64,000 bases of DNA. It comes from an uncultured Prevotella sp. (GTDB lineage: Bacteria; Bacteroidota; Bacteroidia; Bacteroidales; Bacteroidaceae). Under the pieces are notes generated by a model. The model saw nothing but the letters and a program-made list of their open reading frames with translations. It ran no database searches and was not told where the DNA came from. Position numbers and translations under genes: made by a program. The stretch spans positions 17,561-81,560 of the forward strand of contig ONAJ01000018.1 of the NCBI GenBank assembly GCA_900315775.1. Reading direction: 5' to 3'. The stretch's first letter is position 1. Each line of letters opens with the position of its first letter. This document shows, one piece after another, positions 29,674 to 38,652 of the stretch.

Positions 29674-31929
29674 ATGAATAAAGCTAAACGACTATTTATT
29701 TCGATGCTCACCCTGCTTTGCTGCAGTACGGGGATGTGGGCCAGTTCAATACCTGGTGCTTTGTACGGGCGTTTTACCATCAATGCCAGCGGCGAAAAAG
29801 TTGTGTTCTCGCAGGGCAACCTGCAATATGTTGGCACATGGCAGTTTGCCGAGAATCAGTGGGATTGTTTCAGCACTTCGCAGTATAACGACCACCGCGA
29901 CCTTTTTGGCTGGGGTACAGGCGATGCGCCTAACAAGGTAAGTGATAATAATGGTGACTATGGCACCTTCACCGACTGGGGCACAAATGCCATCACCAAT
30001 GGCGGCAACACAGAAAACTCCGGCTGGCGCACACTGACCAAAGACGAGTGGGTATATTTGTTCTATTCTCGTGAGAATGCCGCCACGCTCTTTGGTTTTG
30101 GTAGTGTGAATGGTATGAACGGTCTCATTATTCTTCCTGACAATTGGACTACTCCGGAAGGTGCTTCTTTTACTGCCAGTACGACATTAGGCTTGACAAA
30201 TCTAGGTAGTTATTATCATAATGGTAAAGAAGATAATTACTCTCACAACACCTATACGGCGGAGCAGTGGGCTGTAATGGAATCCGCTGGTGCTGTCTTT
30301 TTGCCTGCGGCGGCTTATCGTCATGGGGCGGATTCAAATATACATTATACCGACTTGGGTGGTTTCTATTGGTCCTCTACGCCTTATGATTCGGATAAGG
30401 CATACTACCTCAACTTCTATTATAATGACCTTGATCCGCAGTTCAAGGAAATGCGATATGGTGGTCGTCCCGTCCGCCTTGTAAGAAGTTCCTTGGACCA
30501 GGACAACGAAGGCAATTACCTCATCGGCTCAGCGTATGATTGGAAAGACTTTGCCACATTGGTGCAGACGACGCCGACAGCCAATGCCAAGATGACGGCA
30601 GACATCGATCTGGGCGGTGACCAAACAATGATAGGAACGCTCAGTGTGCCTTATCAAGGTTCCTTCGATGGACAAGGACATATGCTGACCGTTGCCTATG
30701 ATATTAGTAGTGACCAAACCGCAATTGCTCCCTTCGCATGTGTGAATGGTGCAACTATCCAAAATCTCCATGTCGCAGGAAGCATTAGACAACGACGTTG
30801 TGCAGCTGGTGGCGTGGCGGGATCGGTTAATGGTAATCTTACCGTGAGAAAATGTTGGGTTTCTGCTACTCTGAAGGTGGATGGTTATGGTGATTATCAG
30901 GGTACAATCGGCGGTATTGCCAGTTGCTGTGATGCCGCTGGTGTACATAATAGCAGTATCCTGATAGAAGACTGCTTGTTTAGCGGACATATCGCTACAG
31001 GTTATCACTGTGGTGGCATCATGTCACATGTACATGGATCTGACGGCTATAACAATTCTGCACAATTCAATAATTGCTTGAATATTGGCACTATCAATGG
31101 TATTGCAGGAACTACAGGCACTTTCATTAGAACTGGCGTACAAGGAGACCCATACACTATAACCAATTGTCATTATCAGACACCTTGGGGCGGCAATCAA
31201 GGCACATATGCCTCATCCACGGATCTCTCCAACGGCACCACAGCTACGGCGCTGAATGCCGGTCGCACAGGCGATGAGGCTGTCTGGGTGCAAGACCCTG
31301 TGACTAACCAGCCGATGCTGAAGATTTTTGCAAATGCAGCATATACCGTACCGTCATCGGGCATCGGAACCTTCAGCGCCAAGGCTCCGTTTGCATTGCC
31401 CGACGGTCTGAATGCATACTACTGCAAGGGATATAATGACGGACAGATATCTGCTGTGGCTATCAACGGCGTAGTGCCTGCAAATACGGGCGTGCTGTTG
31501 AAAGGCACACCTGGCGAGACCTATACGCTGACGAGAACGAACAGCGAGGCGGCTTCCGTAACGGACAATGCATTAGTGGCAGTAACAGAACAGACAGTCA
31601 TCTACCAGATTGTCGAAATTAACGAAGTTGAATACACCAACTTCGGTCTCTCAGGTGGTGTGTTCAAGAAAGTGAATTCAAATCCAAAGGGTGTAACGGT
31701 AAAGGCTAACCGCGCATATCTGCAGATCCCGTCGAGCGCTTTGCCTCCTGCAACTGCAGCAGAGGGAATAATACTGGTATGGGATGAAGAGACGGACGGA
31801 ATTAGCAGTCTCTCCACCAACCCTTCTCCAAGTAGAGAGGTGATATACTACGACCTGCAGGGTCGTCGTGTAGCCAAGCCTGCAAAGGGACTGTACATAG
31901 TGAATGGCAAAAAGGTAATCGTTAAGTAA
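29674..31929 (+). CDS. Secreted FISUMP/beta-helix surface protein (paralog 1)
   Basis: 751 aa. Signal peptide 1-24 (ending GMWASS). Residues 30-275 form a FISUMP-type domain with the typical GRFTINASGEKVVFSQGNLQ, DLFGWGTG, WRTLTKDEWVYLF and FYWSSTPYDS blocks. Residues about 285-520 look like a GLUG-type right-handed beta-helix (IGTLSVPYQGSFDGQGHMLT, GGVAGSVNG, TIGGIAS). The C-terminus ends YYDLQGRRVAKPAKGLYIVN, a Prevotella-type sorting signature thought to go with type IX secretion. The ligand is unknown. It is followed by a 44-aa peptide gene; a paralog lies at 33356. Confidence 0.82.
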   Translation: MNKAKRLFISMLTLLCCSTGMWASSIPGALYGRFTINASGEKVVFSQGNLQYVGTWQFAENQWDCFSTSQYNDHRDLFGWGTGDAPNKVSDNNGDYGTFTDWGTNAITNGGNTENSGWRTLTKDEWVYLFYSRENAATLFGFGSVNGMNGLIILPDNWTTPEGASFTASTTLGLTNLGSYYHNGKEDNYSHNTYTAEQWAVMESAGAVFLPAAAYRHGADSNIHYTDLGGFYWSSTPYDSDKAYYLNFYYNDLDPQFKEMRYGGRPVRLVRSSLDQDNEGNYLIGSAYDWKDFATLVQTTPTANAKMTADIDLGGDQTMIGTLSVPYQGSFDGQGHMLTVAYDISSDQTAIAPFACVNGATIQNLHVAGSIRQRRCAAGGVAGSVNGNLTVRKCWVSATLKVDGYGDYQGTIGGIASCCDAAGVHNSSILIEDCLFSGHIATGYHCGGIMSHVHGSDGYNNSAQFNNCLNIGTINGIAGTTGTFIRTGVQGDPYTITNCHYQTPWGGNQGTYASSTDLSNGTTATALNAGRTGDEAVWVQDPVTNQPMLKIFANAAYTVPSSGIGTFSAKAPFALPDGLNAYYCKGYNDGQISAVAINGVVPANTGVLLKGTPGETYTLTRTNSEAASVTDNALVAVTEQTVIYQIVEINEVEYTNFGLSGGVFKKVNSNPKGVTVKANRAYLQIPSSALPPATAAEGIILVWDEETDGISSLSTNPSPSREVIYYDLQGRRVAKPAKGLYIVNGKKVIVK

Positions 31930-31947
31930 AGCAAGGAGGAAACAGAT

Positions 31948-32082
31948 ATGAAAAAGAAATATATCAACCCCAAAATACAGGTGGTAAAAATGCAAACCAG
32001 CACTCTTATATGTACCTCGCCACTCACCACTGTCCAGGTAAACACTATGGACGAGATGGACGTAAACGAGGATTTTGAGTAA
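31948..32082 (+). CDS. Small YINP-family peptide, copy 1
   Basis: 44 aa, too short for ordinary ORF calling: MKKKYINPKIQVVKMQTSTL, then ICTSPL and an acidic end (DEMDVNEDFE). It starts 18 bp after the surface-protein gene behind a strong AAGGAGGA Shine-Dalgarno, which is rare in Bacteroidetes. The second paralog has a nearly identical peptide at the same place. I recall similar short MKKxYIxP peptides scattered through Prevotella genomes as hypothetical proteins. The single Cys (residue 22) and the TSP motif are conserved. Function unknown. Confidence 0.75.
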   Translation: MKKKYINPKIQVVKMQTSTLICTSPLTTVQVNTMDEMDVNEDFE

Positions 32083-32088
32083 AAACAT

Positions 32089-32542
32089 TTTTAGGATTTC
32101 CTAAATTCTGGTTTATAAAAAAACATTACACATTACACAAAGCTCGGTAGCAACGGGGTTTGTGGGTGTGTAATGTTTTTAGGATTTCTCAATTTTTATT
32201 TTTCAAAAAAAAGTGTCATCCGTCATGCTGCAAAGCATAGGTTTTCCCCGACTAAACCATAGGTTTTCTCCAACCAAACCATGGGTTTTCTCCAACCAAA
32301 CCATGGGTTTACTCCGACAAAACCATAGGTTTACTCCATCAAAACCATAGGTTTACTTTGGATAAACATACATGCTGACAATCCAAATGTAAAGATTTTT
32401 TAATGACGGCTGACACTTTTTTTCGAAAACTAAAATTTCCATAATCCTAAAAAAGGTTACACCACAGTCAAAACCCTTTATTTATCGGACTTTGTGTAAT
32501 GTGTAATGTTTTTTAGAAAAATAAAATTTCCATAATCCTAAA
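32089..32542. repeat. Large imperfect palindrome flanking a tandem array
   Basis: Left arm (32089-32226) and right arm (32402-32542) are imperfect inverted repeats of about 140 bp. The best-matched parts are a perfect 25-bp pair (32118-32142 with 32490-32514, core CATTACACATTACACAAAG), the inner pair with GTGTCA.CCGTCAT (32212-32226 with 32402-32416) and repeated TTAGGATT ends. The arms enclose six 22-bp tandem repeats. It resembles a non-autonomous mobile or structural repeat element; no coding sequence is seen. Confidence 0.8.
32235..32366. repeat. Six tandem 22-bp repeats
   Basis: Six contiguous copies of a 22-bp unit, consensus CCATAGGTTTWCTCCRACMAAA, each differing by one to six bases. 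There are no spacers between copies, so this is not CRISPR. Confidence 0.9.
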
Positions 32543-32672
32543 TTGAGAATTGTCACAGAAAACAAAAGAACTCGCTTACTTCTTTCTTCTTCTGAAAAGA
32601 GGTTAGTTTATGGAGTAAAAGTTGACATCGATTTACAAAGATTTGTTAAAAACGAAAGAAATCTCCACAATA

Positions 32673-32706
32673 ATTCCCGAATTTGGGAATCGTTTTTGTA
32701 TATTTG
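32673..32706 (+). promoter_or_regulatory. Promoter and operator of the HigA-like gene
   Basis: The 18-bp near-palindrome ATTCCCGAATTTGGGAAT (32673-32690) lies just upstream of the -7 element TATATTTG (32699-32706), overlapping the place of the -33 box. This suits autorepression by the downstream Xre-type regulator (inference). Confidence 0.55.
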
Positions 32707-32756
32707 CCGCCAAATAACAATAAAAATCACTGTTTTAAGTTTAGACGACACACACT

Positions 32757-33131
32757 ATGGCAACAAGAAATGAGAACTCTGCACCCTTCATGGCTGTTCA
32801 TCCTGGAATGATGATTAAGCCTGAACTTGACGAGCGTGGCATAAGTCAGAAAGCATTTGCTAAGATGCTTGGTACCCAGCCATCACATTTGAGTGAGGTG
32901 CTCAATGGAAAGCGTGCTCTCACGACAGAGCTGGCTATGAAGATAGAACATGCTATCGGACTGCCTGCAAAGCTTCTGCTTTCAGCTCAGACACAATACG
33001 AGTTGGAACTGGCAAGCCAAAATCATGTTGATGACAAACAACAGGAAACTGTGGCTGTCACCATTCCTATAAAAGACCATAGTCTTCTGCAAGAACTTGT
33101 GCGAAGATTCGGTTGGGCTTGTGCTTTTTAA
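32757..33131 (+). CDS. HigA-like Xre-family regulator, no partner toxin
   Basis: 124 aa. It has an HTH_3 domain of the HigA/VapI addiction-module type (about residues 15-75: VHPGMMIKPELDERGISQKA, then GTQPSHLSEVLNGKRALT). HigA genes normally follow a higB toxin; the 230 bp before this gene contain no HigB-like frame and no toxin follows. It may be an orphan antitoxin or a stand-alone regulator of the neighbouring surface cassettes. Confidence 0.8.
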   Translation: MATRNENSAPFMAVHPGMMIKPELDERGISQKAFAKMLGTQPSHLSEVLNGKRALTTELAMKIEHAIGLPAKLLLSAQTQYELELASQNHVDDKQQETVAVTIPIKDHSLLQELVRRFGWACAF

Positions 33132-33355
33132 ATATTGAAACTGTGAAAGTCTTTATGGGTACACGGGGTATAGATGAAAATATTTCGTCTACAAAGATAC
33201 GAATTATTTTATAAACCCAATTCTTTTTAGTTTATTTACCTGTCTTCTCCATCTCATTCTTCTTTTAGCTAAATTATTCTTTGGAATTACGGGGATATTT
33301 AGTACCTTTGCAGACAGAAAAGAAAGAACAACAAGAACTAAATAAAAATAAAGAT
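33132..33355. promoter_or_regulatory. Duplicated upstream region and promoter of the second FISUMP gene
   Basis: Promoter TTTG (33280-33283), 19 bp, TACCTTTG (33303-33310). Farther upstream the region repeats the first copy's upstream sequence, including CAAAGATA (33192-33199), a minus-strand -7 element now pointing into the 3' end of the HigA-like gene. ATGAAAATATTTCGT at 33174-33188 recurs at 36769-36783, on the other side of this cassette. Confidence 0.65.
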
Positions 33356-36300
33356 ATGAGAACAACTAAACAACTACTCATTTCAATGATCGCCCTGCTT
33401 TGCTGCACGGGTGCATGGGCCAGTTCAATACCTGGTGCTTTGTCCGGGCGTTTTACAATCAATGCCAGCGGTGAGAAGGTTCTGTTTTCACAAGGTAACC
33501 TGCAGTATCAGGCATCTACCGATACTTGGCGCTTTGCGGAGAACCAGTATGACTACATCGGCAGTGCCAATAGCAGCATTTCAGAGTCGTACACAGGATG
33601 GATAGACCTTTTTGGTTGGGCTACCAATGGACTTGAGGCAAATACGGCAACTGGGAAGATGCCATATTACGCGGGAACAACAGATGAGGATTATGGACCA
33701 TCAATAACATCTGGCGAATTTGACAAGACCATCTACGATTGGGGTAAGGCAATTGACGATAGTTGGCATACGCTTTCAAATGCAGAGTGGAACTATATAT
33801 TTGCCGGACGTGCCAATTATAGTTCACTTTATGGATTTGGCCGTTTATTTGGTGTTAATGGTGTCTTTTTACTTCCTGACGATTGGAGTTGGAGCGAAAC
33901 ATCAATTGCAACGGCGGCAACGGCTGCTGGTTTTGCTTGGTCAGGCGGTGCGAAAACTTTTTCAAGCAATATTATATCTAATAATACTCTTTGGAGTGTC
34001 ATGGAGTCCGCTGGAGCCGTATTCATCCCTGCGGCAGGTTACCGTCAGGGTACAACAACAAATATGTCTGGTGATGGAGGAGATTATTGGTCATCAACTG
34101 CTTCAAGTGACAAGAAAGCATATCGAACAAGTTTCTATAACGAACACTTAAACCTCAGTAACAATTATGGACGATCCGATGGTATATCCGTCCGCCTTGT
34201 CAGAAGTTCTTTGGAGCAGGACGCAGAGGGCTATTACCTCCTCGGCTCAGCGGATGACTGGAAAGACTTTGCTGCTATCGTCAACAGCGGCACCAATCCT
34301 GCTGCCAATGCCAAGATGACAGCTGACATCAATCTAGGCGATGACCAGACTAAGATTGGCTCTTACGCCACAAGATACAGCGGAATATTTGACGGACAAG
34401 GTCATACGTTGACCTTAAATTATAACACGTCGAGTATGAGTATAGAGACCGGTCAAAGTTTTCTTGGCGCTGCTCCGTTTAGAGATATTGAGGGTGCGAC
34501 TATCCGCAATGTACATACGGCTGGCAGTATAATAGCAGATAAAATCGGAGCTTCCGGATTAGTTGGCTGGGCATACGGAACAAACACCATAGAGAATTGC
34601 TGGAGCGATGTGAATATCGCATCGTCAAACAATACTGCAGATACGTTCACAGGCTTTGTGGCCTTTATGTATGGAACCTCGATTAACATAACAGATTGTA
34701 TTTTCACGGGTTGTATTCAATCGACCTGCAAAAAATCTCATAGCGGATTTATCGGTTATCATTACTCAGGTACTTCCGCTCTCACCAATTGCCTTGTTAT
34801 ACTGGATGAGGGCAGCGACACCAATATATATAGTAGTTGGCTCACAACGTTCTTCACTTTTGATAGGTTTGCAAAAGAAGACCAATCTGCAGGAACTTAT
34901 ACCAATTGCTACTACTATCGGGACTTTGGAGTTGCCCAAGGCACAAAAGCAACTGCTGCAGAACTTGCTGACGGCACAATCGCTTATAAACTCCAGAATC
35001 TTCGTGGAGACCTGGTTTGGGGACAGCGCATCGGCACAGATACAGAGCCAGTACTGACCAACGACGAAAACTATCGTGTATACAGAAGCAAAAATGGCGG
35101 CTATACCAACAACCCAGAGGAGGCATATGAAGGTATACAACAAGATGGAGAAGGGAATTACCTCCTCGGTTGCTTGTCTGACTGGCAGGATTTTGCAGAA
35201 ATAGTTAACAGCGGCACTAATACTGCTGCCAATGCCAAGATGACGGCAGACATCAATCTGGGCGATTACCAGACGATGATAGGATCTTATCACCAAAGAT
35301 ATCAAGGCACATTCAACGGTCAAGGTCATACTCTTACTGTTAACTACAACACCTCGGGAATGTCCTGCGAAACAGAACAAAGAGATTTAGATCATGATTT
35401 CCTTGGTGCCGGTCCGTTCAAAGATATTCAAGGCGCAACAATTCGAAATCTGCATACAGCAGGTATAATTACCGCAGATAAGATTGGTGCTGCCGGATTG
35501 GTTGGCTGGACATACGGTACCAATACGATAGAACAATGCTGGAGTGATGTGGATATTGTATCTTCAAACAATACTGCTGATACATTTGCTGGATTTGTAG
35601 CTTTCCAATATGGAACACAGCTTAGTATTACTGATTGTGTCTATACCGGAAAGATACAATCAGAAAGCAAAATCTCTCATGGAGGATTCGTAGCTTTTCA
35701 AAAAGTAGGTGTTACAAACCTGAATAACTGTTTGCTAATTTTGGATGAAGGCAGCGATGTGAATACCACAGCTTCGGCTGGTTATATGTTCCATACGTTT
35801 GTGCGTAATTATGACAAACATAACGTCATCAATACAATAAACAATTGTTATTATCTTACCCCTTTTGGAGTTGAACAAGGTACACAAGCAACTGTTGCAG
35901 AACTTGCCGACGGCACTACTTCCACAGCCCTGCAGAATGGCCGCGCTGAGGAAATATGGGTACAAGACCCGCTGACGAACCAGCCGATGCTGAAACTATT
36001 TGCAACGAATGCATACAAGGTACCGTCATCCGGCATCGGAACATTCAGTGCCAAGGCGAAGTTTGCATTGCCCGACGGTCTGAATGCATACTACTGCAAG
36101 AACTACGATGAGAAAAACACCACTATCGCGGCTTTCGCCATCGAAGGCGTAGTACCTGCCAATACAGGTGTGATACTCAAAGGAGAGCCGGGCGAGACCT
36201 ATACGCTGACGGGAACGAACAGCGAGGCGGCTACCGTAACGGGCAATGCATTAGTGGCAGTAACAGAAGAGACTTTCATCACACAGACGGTTGATATTGA

Positions 36301-36595
36301 TGCTGTAAACTACACCAATTTCGGTCTTTCTGGCGGCGTGTTCAAGAAGGTGAATTCAAAAGGTGGAACGGTAAAGGCAAACCGCGCATATCTGCAAATT
36401 CCGTCAATTGCTTTGTCTTCTGCTGCAGAGGGAATCATGCTTGTATGGGATGAAGAGACGGACGGAATTAGCTGTCTCTCCACCAACCTATCTCCAAGTA
36501 GAGAGGTGATATACTACGACCTGCAGGGTCGTCGTGTAGCCAAGCCTGCCAAAGGTCTGTACATAGTGAACGGCAAAAAGGTAATTATTAAGTAA
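33356..36595 (+). CDS. Secreted FISUMP/beta-helix surface protein (paralog 2, duplicated helix)
   Basis: 1079 aa from the ATG at 33356 (MRTTKQLLISMIALLCCTGA), chosen because it gives a signal peptide; an in-frame ATG at 33281 lies in the promoter. FISUMP domain, about residues 30-290. Then two copies of a beta-helix/GLUG-like unit, about 295-590 and 600-900, each opening GNYLLGxxxDWQDFA...MTADINLGD and containing AAGLVGWxYGTNTIExCWSD. Between them lies a linker (TEPVLTNDENYRVYRSKNG). The C-terminal ~170 residues and sorting signature are almost the same as in paralog 1. Likely cell-surface or secreted; ligand unknown. Confidence 0.82.
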   Translation: MRTTKQLLISMIALLCCTGAWASSIPGALSGRFTINASGEKVLFSQGNLQYQASTDTWRFAENQYDYIGSANSSISESYTGWIDLFGWATNGLEANTATGKMPYYAGTTDEDYGPSITSGEFDKTIYDWGKAIDDSWHTLSNAEWNYIFAGRANYSSLYGFGRLFGVNGVFLLPDDWSWSETSIATAATAAGFAWSGGAKTFSSNIISNNTLWSVMESAGAVFIPAAGYRQGTTTNMSGDGGDYWSSTASSDKKAYRTSFYNEHLNLSNNYGRSDGISVRLVRSSLEQDAEGYYLLGSADDWKDFAAIVNSGTNPAANAKMTADINLGDDQTKIGSYATRYSGIFDGQGHTLTLNYNTSSMSIETGQSFLGAAPFRDIEGATIRNVHTAGSIIADKIGASGLVGWAYGTNTIENCWSDVNIASSNNTADTFTGFVAFMYGTSINITDCIFTGCIQSTCKKSHSGFIGYHYSGTSALTNCLVILDEGSDTNIYSSWLTTFFTFDRFAKEDQSAGTYTNCYYYRDFGVAQGTKATAAELADGTIAYKLQNLRGDLVWGQRIGTDTEPVLTNDENYRVYRSKNGGYTNNPEEAYEGIQQDGEGNYLLGCLSDWQDFAEIVNSGTNTAANAKMTADINLGDYQTMIGSYHQRYQGTFNGQGHTLTVNYNTSGMSCETEQRDLDHDFLGAGPFKDIQGATIRNLHTAGIITADKIGAAGLVGWTYGTNTIEQCWSDVDIVSSNNTADTFAGFVAFQYGTQLSITDCVYTGKIQSESKISHGGFVAFQKVGVTNLNNCLLILDEGSDVNTTASAGYMFHTFVRNYDKHNVINTINNCYYLTPFGVEQGTQATVAELADGTTSTALQNGRAEEIWVQDPLTNQPMLKLFATNAYKVPSSGIGTFSAKAKFALPDGLNAYYCKNYDEKNTTIAAFAIEGVVPANTGVILKGEPGETYTLTGTNSEAATVTGNALVAVTEETFITQTVDIDAVNYTNFGLSGGVFKKVNSKGGTVKANRAYLQIPSIALSSAAEGIMLVWDEETDGISCLSTNLSPSREVIYYDLQGRRVAKPAKGLYIVNGKKVIIK

Positions 36596-36613
36596 AGAAG
36601 GGAGGTAACAGAT

Positions 36614-36745
36614 ATGAAAAAAACATATATCAACCCCGAAATACAGGTGGTAAAAATGCAGACTAGCACTCTTATATGCACCTCGCCACTCTACAATGTC
36701 CGGGTGAAAACTGTAGAGATGGAAAAGGATGAGGAATTTGAATAG
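36614..36745 (+). CDS. Small YINP-family peptide, copy 2
   Basis: 43 aa: MKKTYINPEIQVVKMQTSTL, ICTSPL, then a diverged acidic end (EMEKDEEFE). It lies 18 bp after paralog 2 behind GGGAGG. The first 26 residues match copy 1 at all but two positions, while the C-terminal part differs. Confidence 0.75.
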   Translation: MKKTYINPEIQVVKMQTSTLICTSPLYNVRVKTVEMEKDEEFE

Positions 36746-36789
36746 GGCTTTGTTGTCTAAGTAGGAACATGAAAATATTTCGTGTTTCT

Positions 36790-36821
36790 TTTGACTTTTT
36801 CAAAAATAGTTTGTACTTTTG
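36790..36821 (+). promoter_or_regulatory. Promoter of the acyl-CoA synthetase operon
   Basis: TTTG (36790-36793), 20-bp gap, TACTTTTG (36814-36821), 22 bp before the ATG. Confidence 0.75.
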
Positions 36822-36843
36822 CAGTTAAATCAATCCTTATACT

Positions 36844-38652
36844 ATGCAGACAAGGTGTCATTTTTCTGTTTTAATACACGAGCAGGCAAAGAAGTACGGC
36901 GAGAGAACGGTGTTTGAATATCGTGATTTCGGCAGTACGGAGTGGAGAGAGTGTTCTTGGAAGACATTCTCTGAACGAGTACGTCAGGTGAGCAACGCCA
37001 TGTTGAACCTCAACGTTAAGGTTCAGGAGAATATGGGAATCTTCTCGCAGAACGTCATTCAGTATATGTTTACCGACTTCGGTGCTTTCGGAATACGTGC
37101 TGTCACCATTCCCTTCTACGCTACGAGTAGTGAGCAGCAGATACAGTTTATGATTAGCGATGCGCAGATACGCATCCTCTTCGTTGGCGAACAGGACCAA
37201 TACGACAAGGCATATCGTGTGTTGCCGCTATGTCCGTCGCTTGAGAAGATTATCATTTTCGACCCTGCTGTAAAGAAAGACCCCAACGACCCCAGCTCTA
37301 TGTATTTCGACGAGTTCCTGAAACTCGGCGAGGGTTTCCCGCGACAGAGCGAGGTGGACGTCCTCAGCAAGCAGGCAAACAACGACGACATAGCTAACAT
37401 CCTTTATACCAGCGGAACAACAGGCGATTCGAAGGGTGTCATACTCACCCACGGACAGTACAATGCCGCCATGCTTGCCAACGACGAGTGCGTTCCTGTT
37501 GGCGAGAAGGACAGGGTGATGTGTTTCCTCCCGCTGACTCACGTCTTCGAGCGCGGATGGGCGTTCCTCTGTCTTACCGAGGGTGCCAAGATTATCATCA
37601 ACACCTACCCCAAGGAAGTTCAGCAGTCACTGCGCGAGACACATCCGACGTGTATGTGTGCCGTTCCCCGTTTCTGGGAGAAGGTATATATCGGTGTCAA
37701 GGAAAAGATTGAGAGCGCCAGCGCTTTGGAGCGCAAGCTCTTCAACCGTGCACTTGCCGTAGGCAGAAGGCACAACATAGAGTATGTCAGTCGCGGAAAG
37801 CGTCCGCCACTGAACCTGCACTTAGAGTATATGATGTACGACAAGACAGTGTTCTCGTTGGTACGCAAGCAGTTAGGACTTGAGAACCCACACTTCTTCC
37901 CCACCGCAGGGTCATACGTCTCTTCTGAGGTCGAAGAGTTTGTACACACCATAGGACTCAACATGGTTGTGGGCTACGGACTCACCGAGAGTCTTGCCAC
38001 CGTAAGTTGCGACCACATGGACAAGGTCTATACTATGGGTTCCGTAGGTCGTCCTATCACGGGCATCAGCATAAAGATTGGCGAGAACGACGAGATACTC
38101 CTCAAGGGTCCTACCATCACCAAGGGATACTACAACCGCGACGCCCTCAACAAGGAGGCGTTCGACGAAGACGGATACTTCCACACAGGCGATGCCGGTT
38201 ACCTGAAGGACGGCGAGCTGTACCTCAAGGAGCGCATCAAGGAGCTCTACAAGACGAGCAACGGAAAGTACATTGCTCCACAGATGATTGAGTCGAAGCT
38301 CCTCGTCGATAAGTTCATTGAGCAACTGGCAGTCATTGCCGACCAGCGCAAGTTCGTCTCAGCACTCATAGTGCCGTCGTTCCCGCTGCTCGAGGACTAC
38401 GCAAGAGAACACAACATTAAATACGGCAGCATGTCAGAGTTGTGCAAGCACCCCGCCATAATGAAGATGATGCAGGAGCGCATAGACACATTGCAGCAGC
38501 AGCTGGCAAGCTACGAGAAGATTAAGCGTTTCACACTGCTCCCCAACGCCTTCACCATGGAGAACGGAGAGCTCACAAACACGCTGAAGATTAGGCGAGC
38601 AGTACTCAACAAGAACTATGCCGCCGAAATAGAAAAAATGTACGAAGAGTAA
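36844..38652 (+). CDS. Long-chain acyl-CoA synthetase (AMP-forming)
   Basis: 602 aa ANL-superfamily enzyme that activates fatty acids with ATP and CoA. Motifs: ILYTSGTTGDSKGVILTH (P-loop, about residue 188), VVGYGLTES (A5), FHTGDAGYLKDG (A7) and a C-terminal LKIRRAVLNKNY lysine region. No transmembrane segment. Its stop overlaps the prfB start by 1 nt. It is not part of the NRPS locus, though a fatty acyl-CoA could in principle supply an N-acyl starter (speculative). Confidence 0.9.
   Translation: MQTRCHFSVLIHEQAKKYGERTVFEYRDFGSTEWRECSWKTFSERVRQVSNAMLNLNVKVQENMGIFSQNVIQYMFTDFGAFGIRAVTIPFYATSSEQQIQFMISDAQIRILFVGEQDQYDKAYRVLPLCPSLEKIIIFDPAVKKDPNDPSSMYFDEFLKLGEGFPRQSEVDVLSKQANNDDIANILYTSGTTGDSKGVILTHGQYNAAMLANDECVPVGEKDRVMCFLPLTHVFERGWAFLCLTEGAKIIINTYPKEVQQSLRETHPTCMCAVPRFWEKVYIGVKEKIESASALERKLFNRALAVGRRHNIEYVSRGKRPPLNLHLEYMMYDKTVFSLVRKQLGLENPHFFPTAGSYVSSEVEEFVHTIGLNMVVGYGLTESLATVSCDHMDKVYTMGSVGRPITGISIKIGENDEILLKGPTITKGYYNRDALNKEAFDEDGYFHTGDAGYLKDGELYLKERIKELYKTSNGKYIAPQMIESKLLVDKFIEQLAVIADQRKFVSALIVPSFPLLEDYAREHNIKYGSMSELCKHPAIMKMMQERIDTLQQQLASYEKIKRFTLLPNAFTMENGELTNTLKIRRAVLNKNYAAEIEKMYEE

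Noticed and set aside
32235-32366. Tandem 22-bp repeats as a CRISPR array
   Set aside because: Units are contiguous with no spacers and there are no cas genes.
32543-32773. 76-codon open frame before the HigA-like gene, possible HigB toxin
   Set aside because: No HigB/RelE-like motifs, starts in the end of the large palindrome, spans the promoter and operator, and overlaps the regulator gene. Treated as non-coding.
36844-38652. Acyl-CoA synthetase as the NRPS starter-loading enzyme
   Set aside because: It is 8 kb upstream in a different transcription unit with prfB, and looks like an ordinary long-chain fatty acid CoA ligase.
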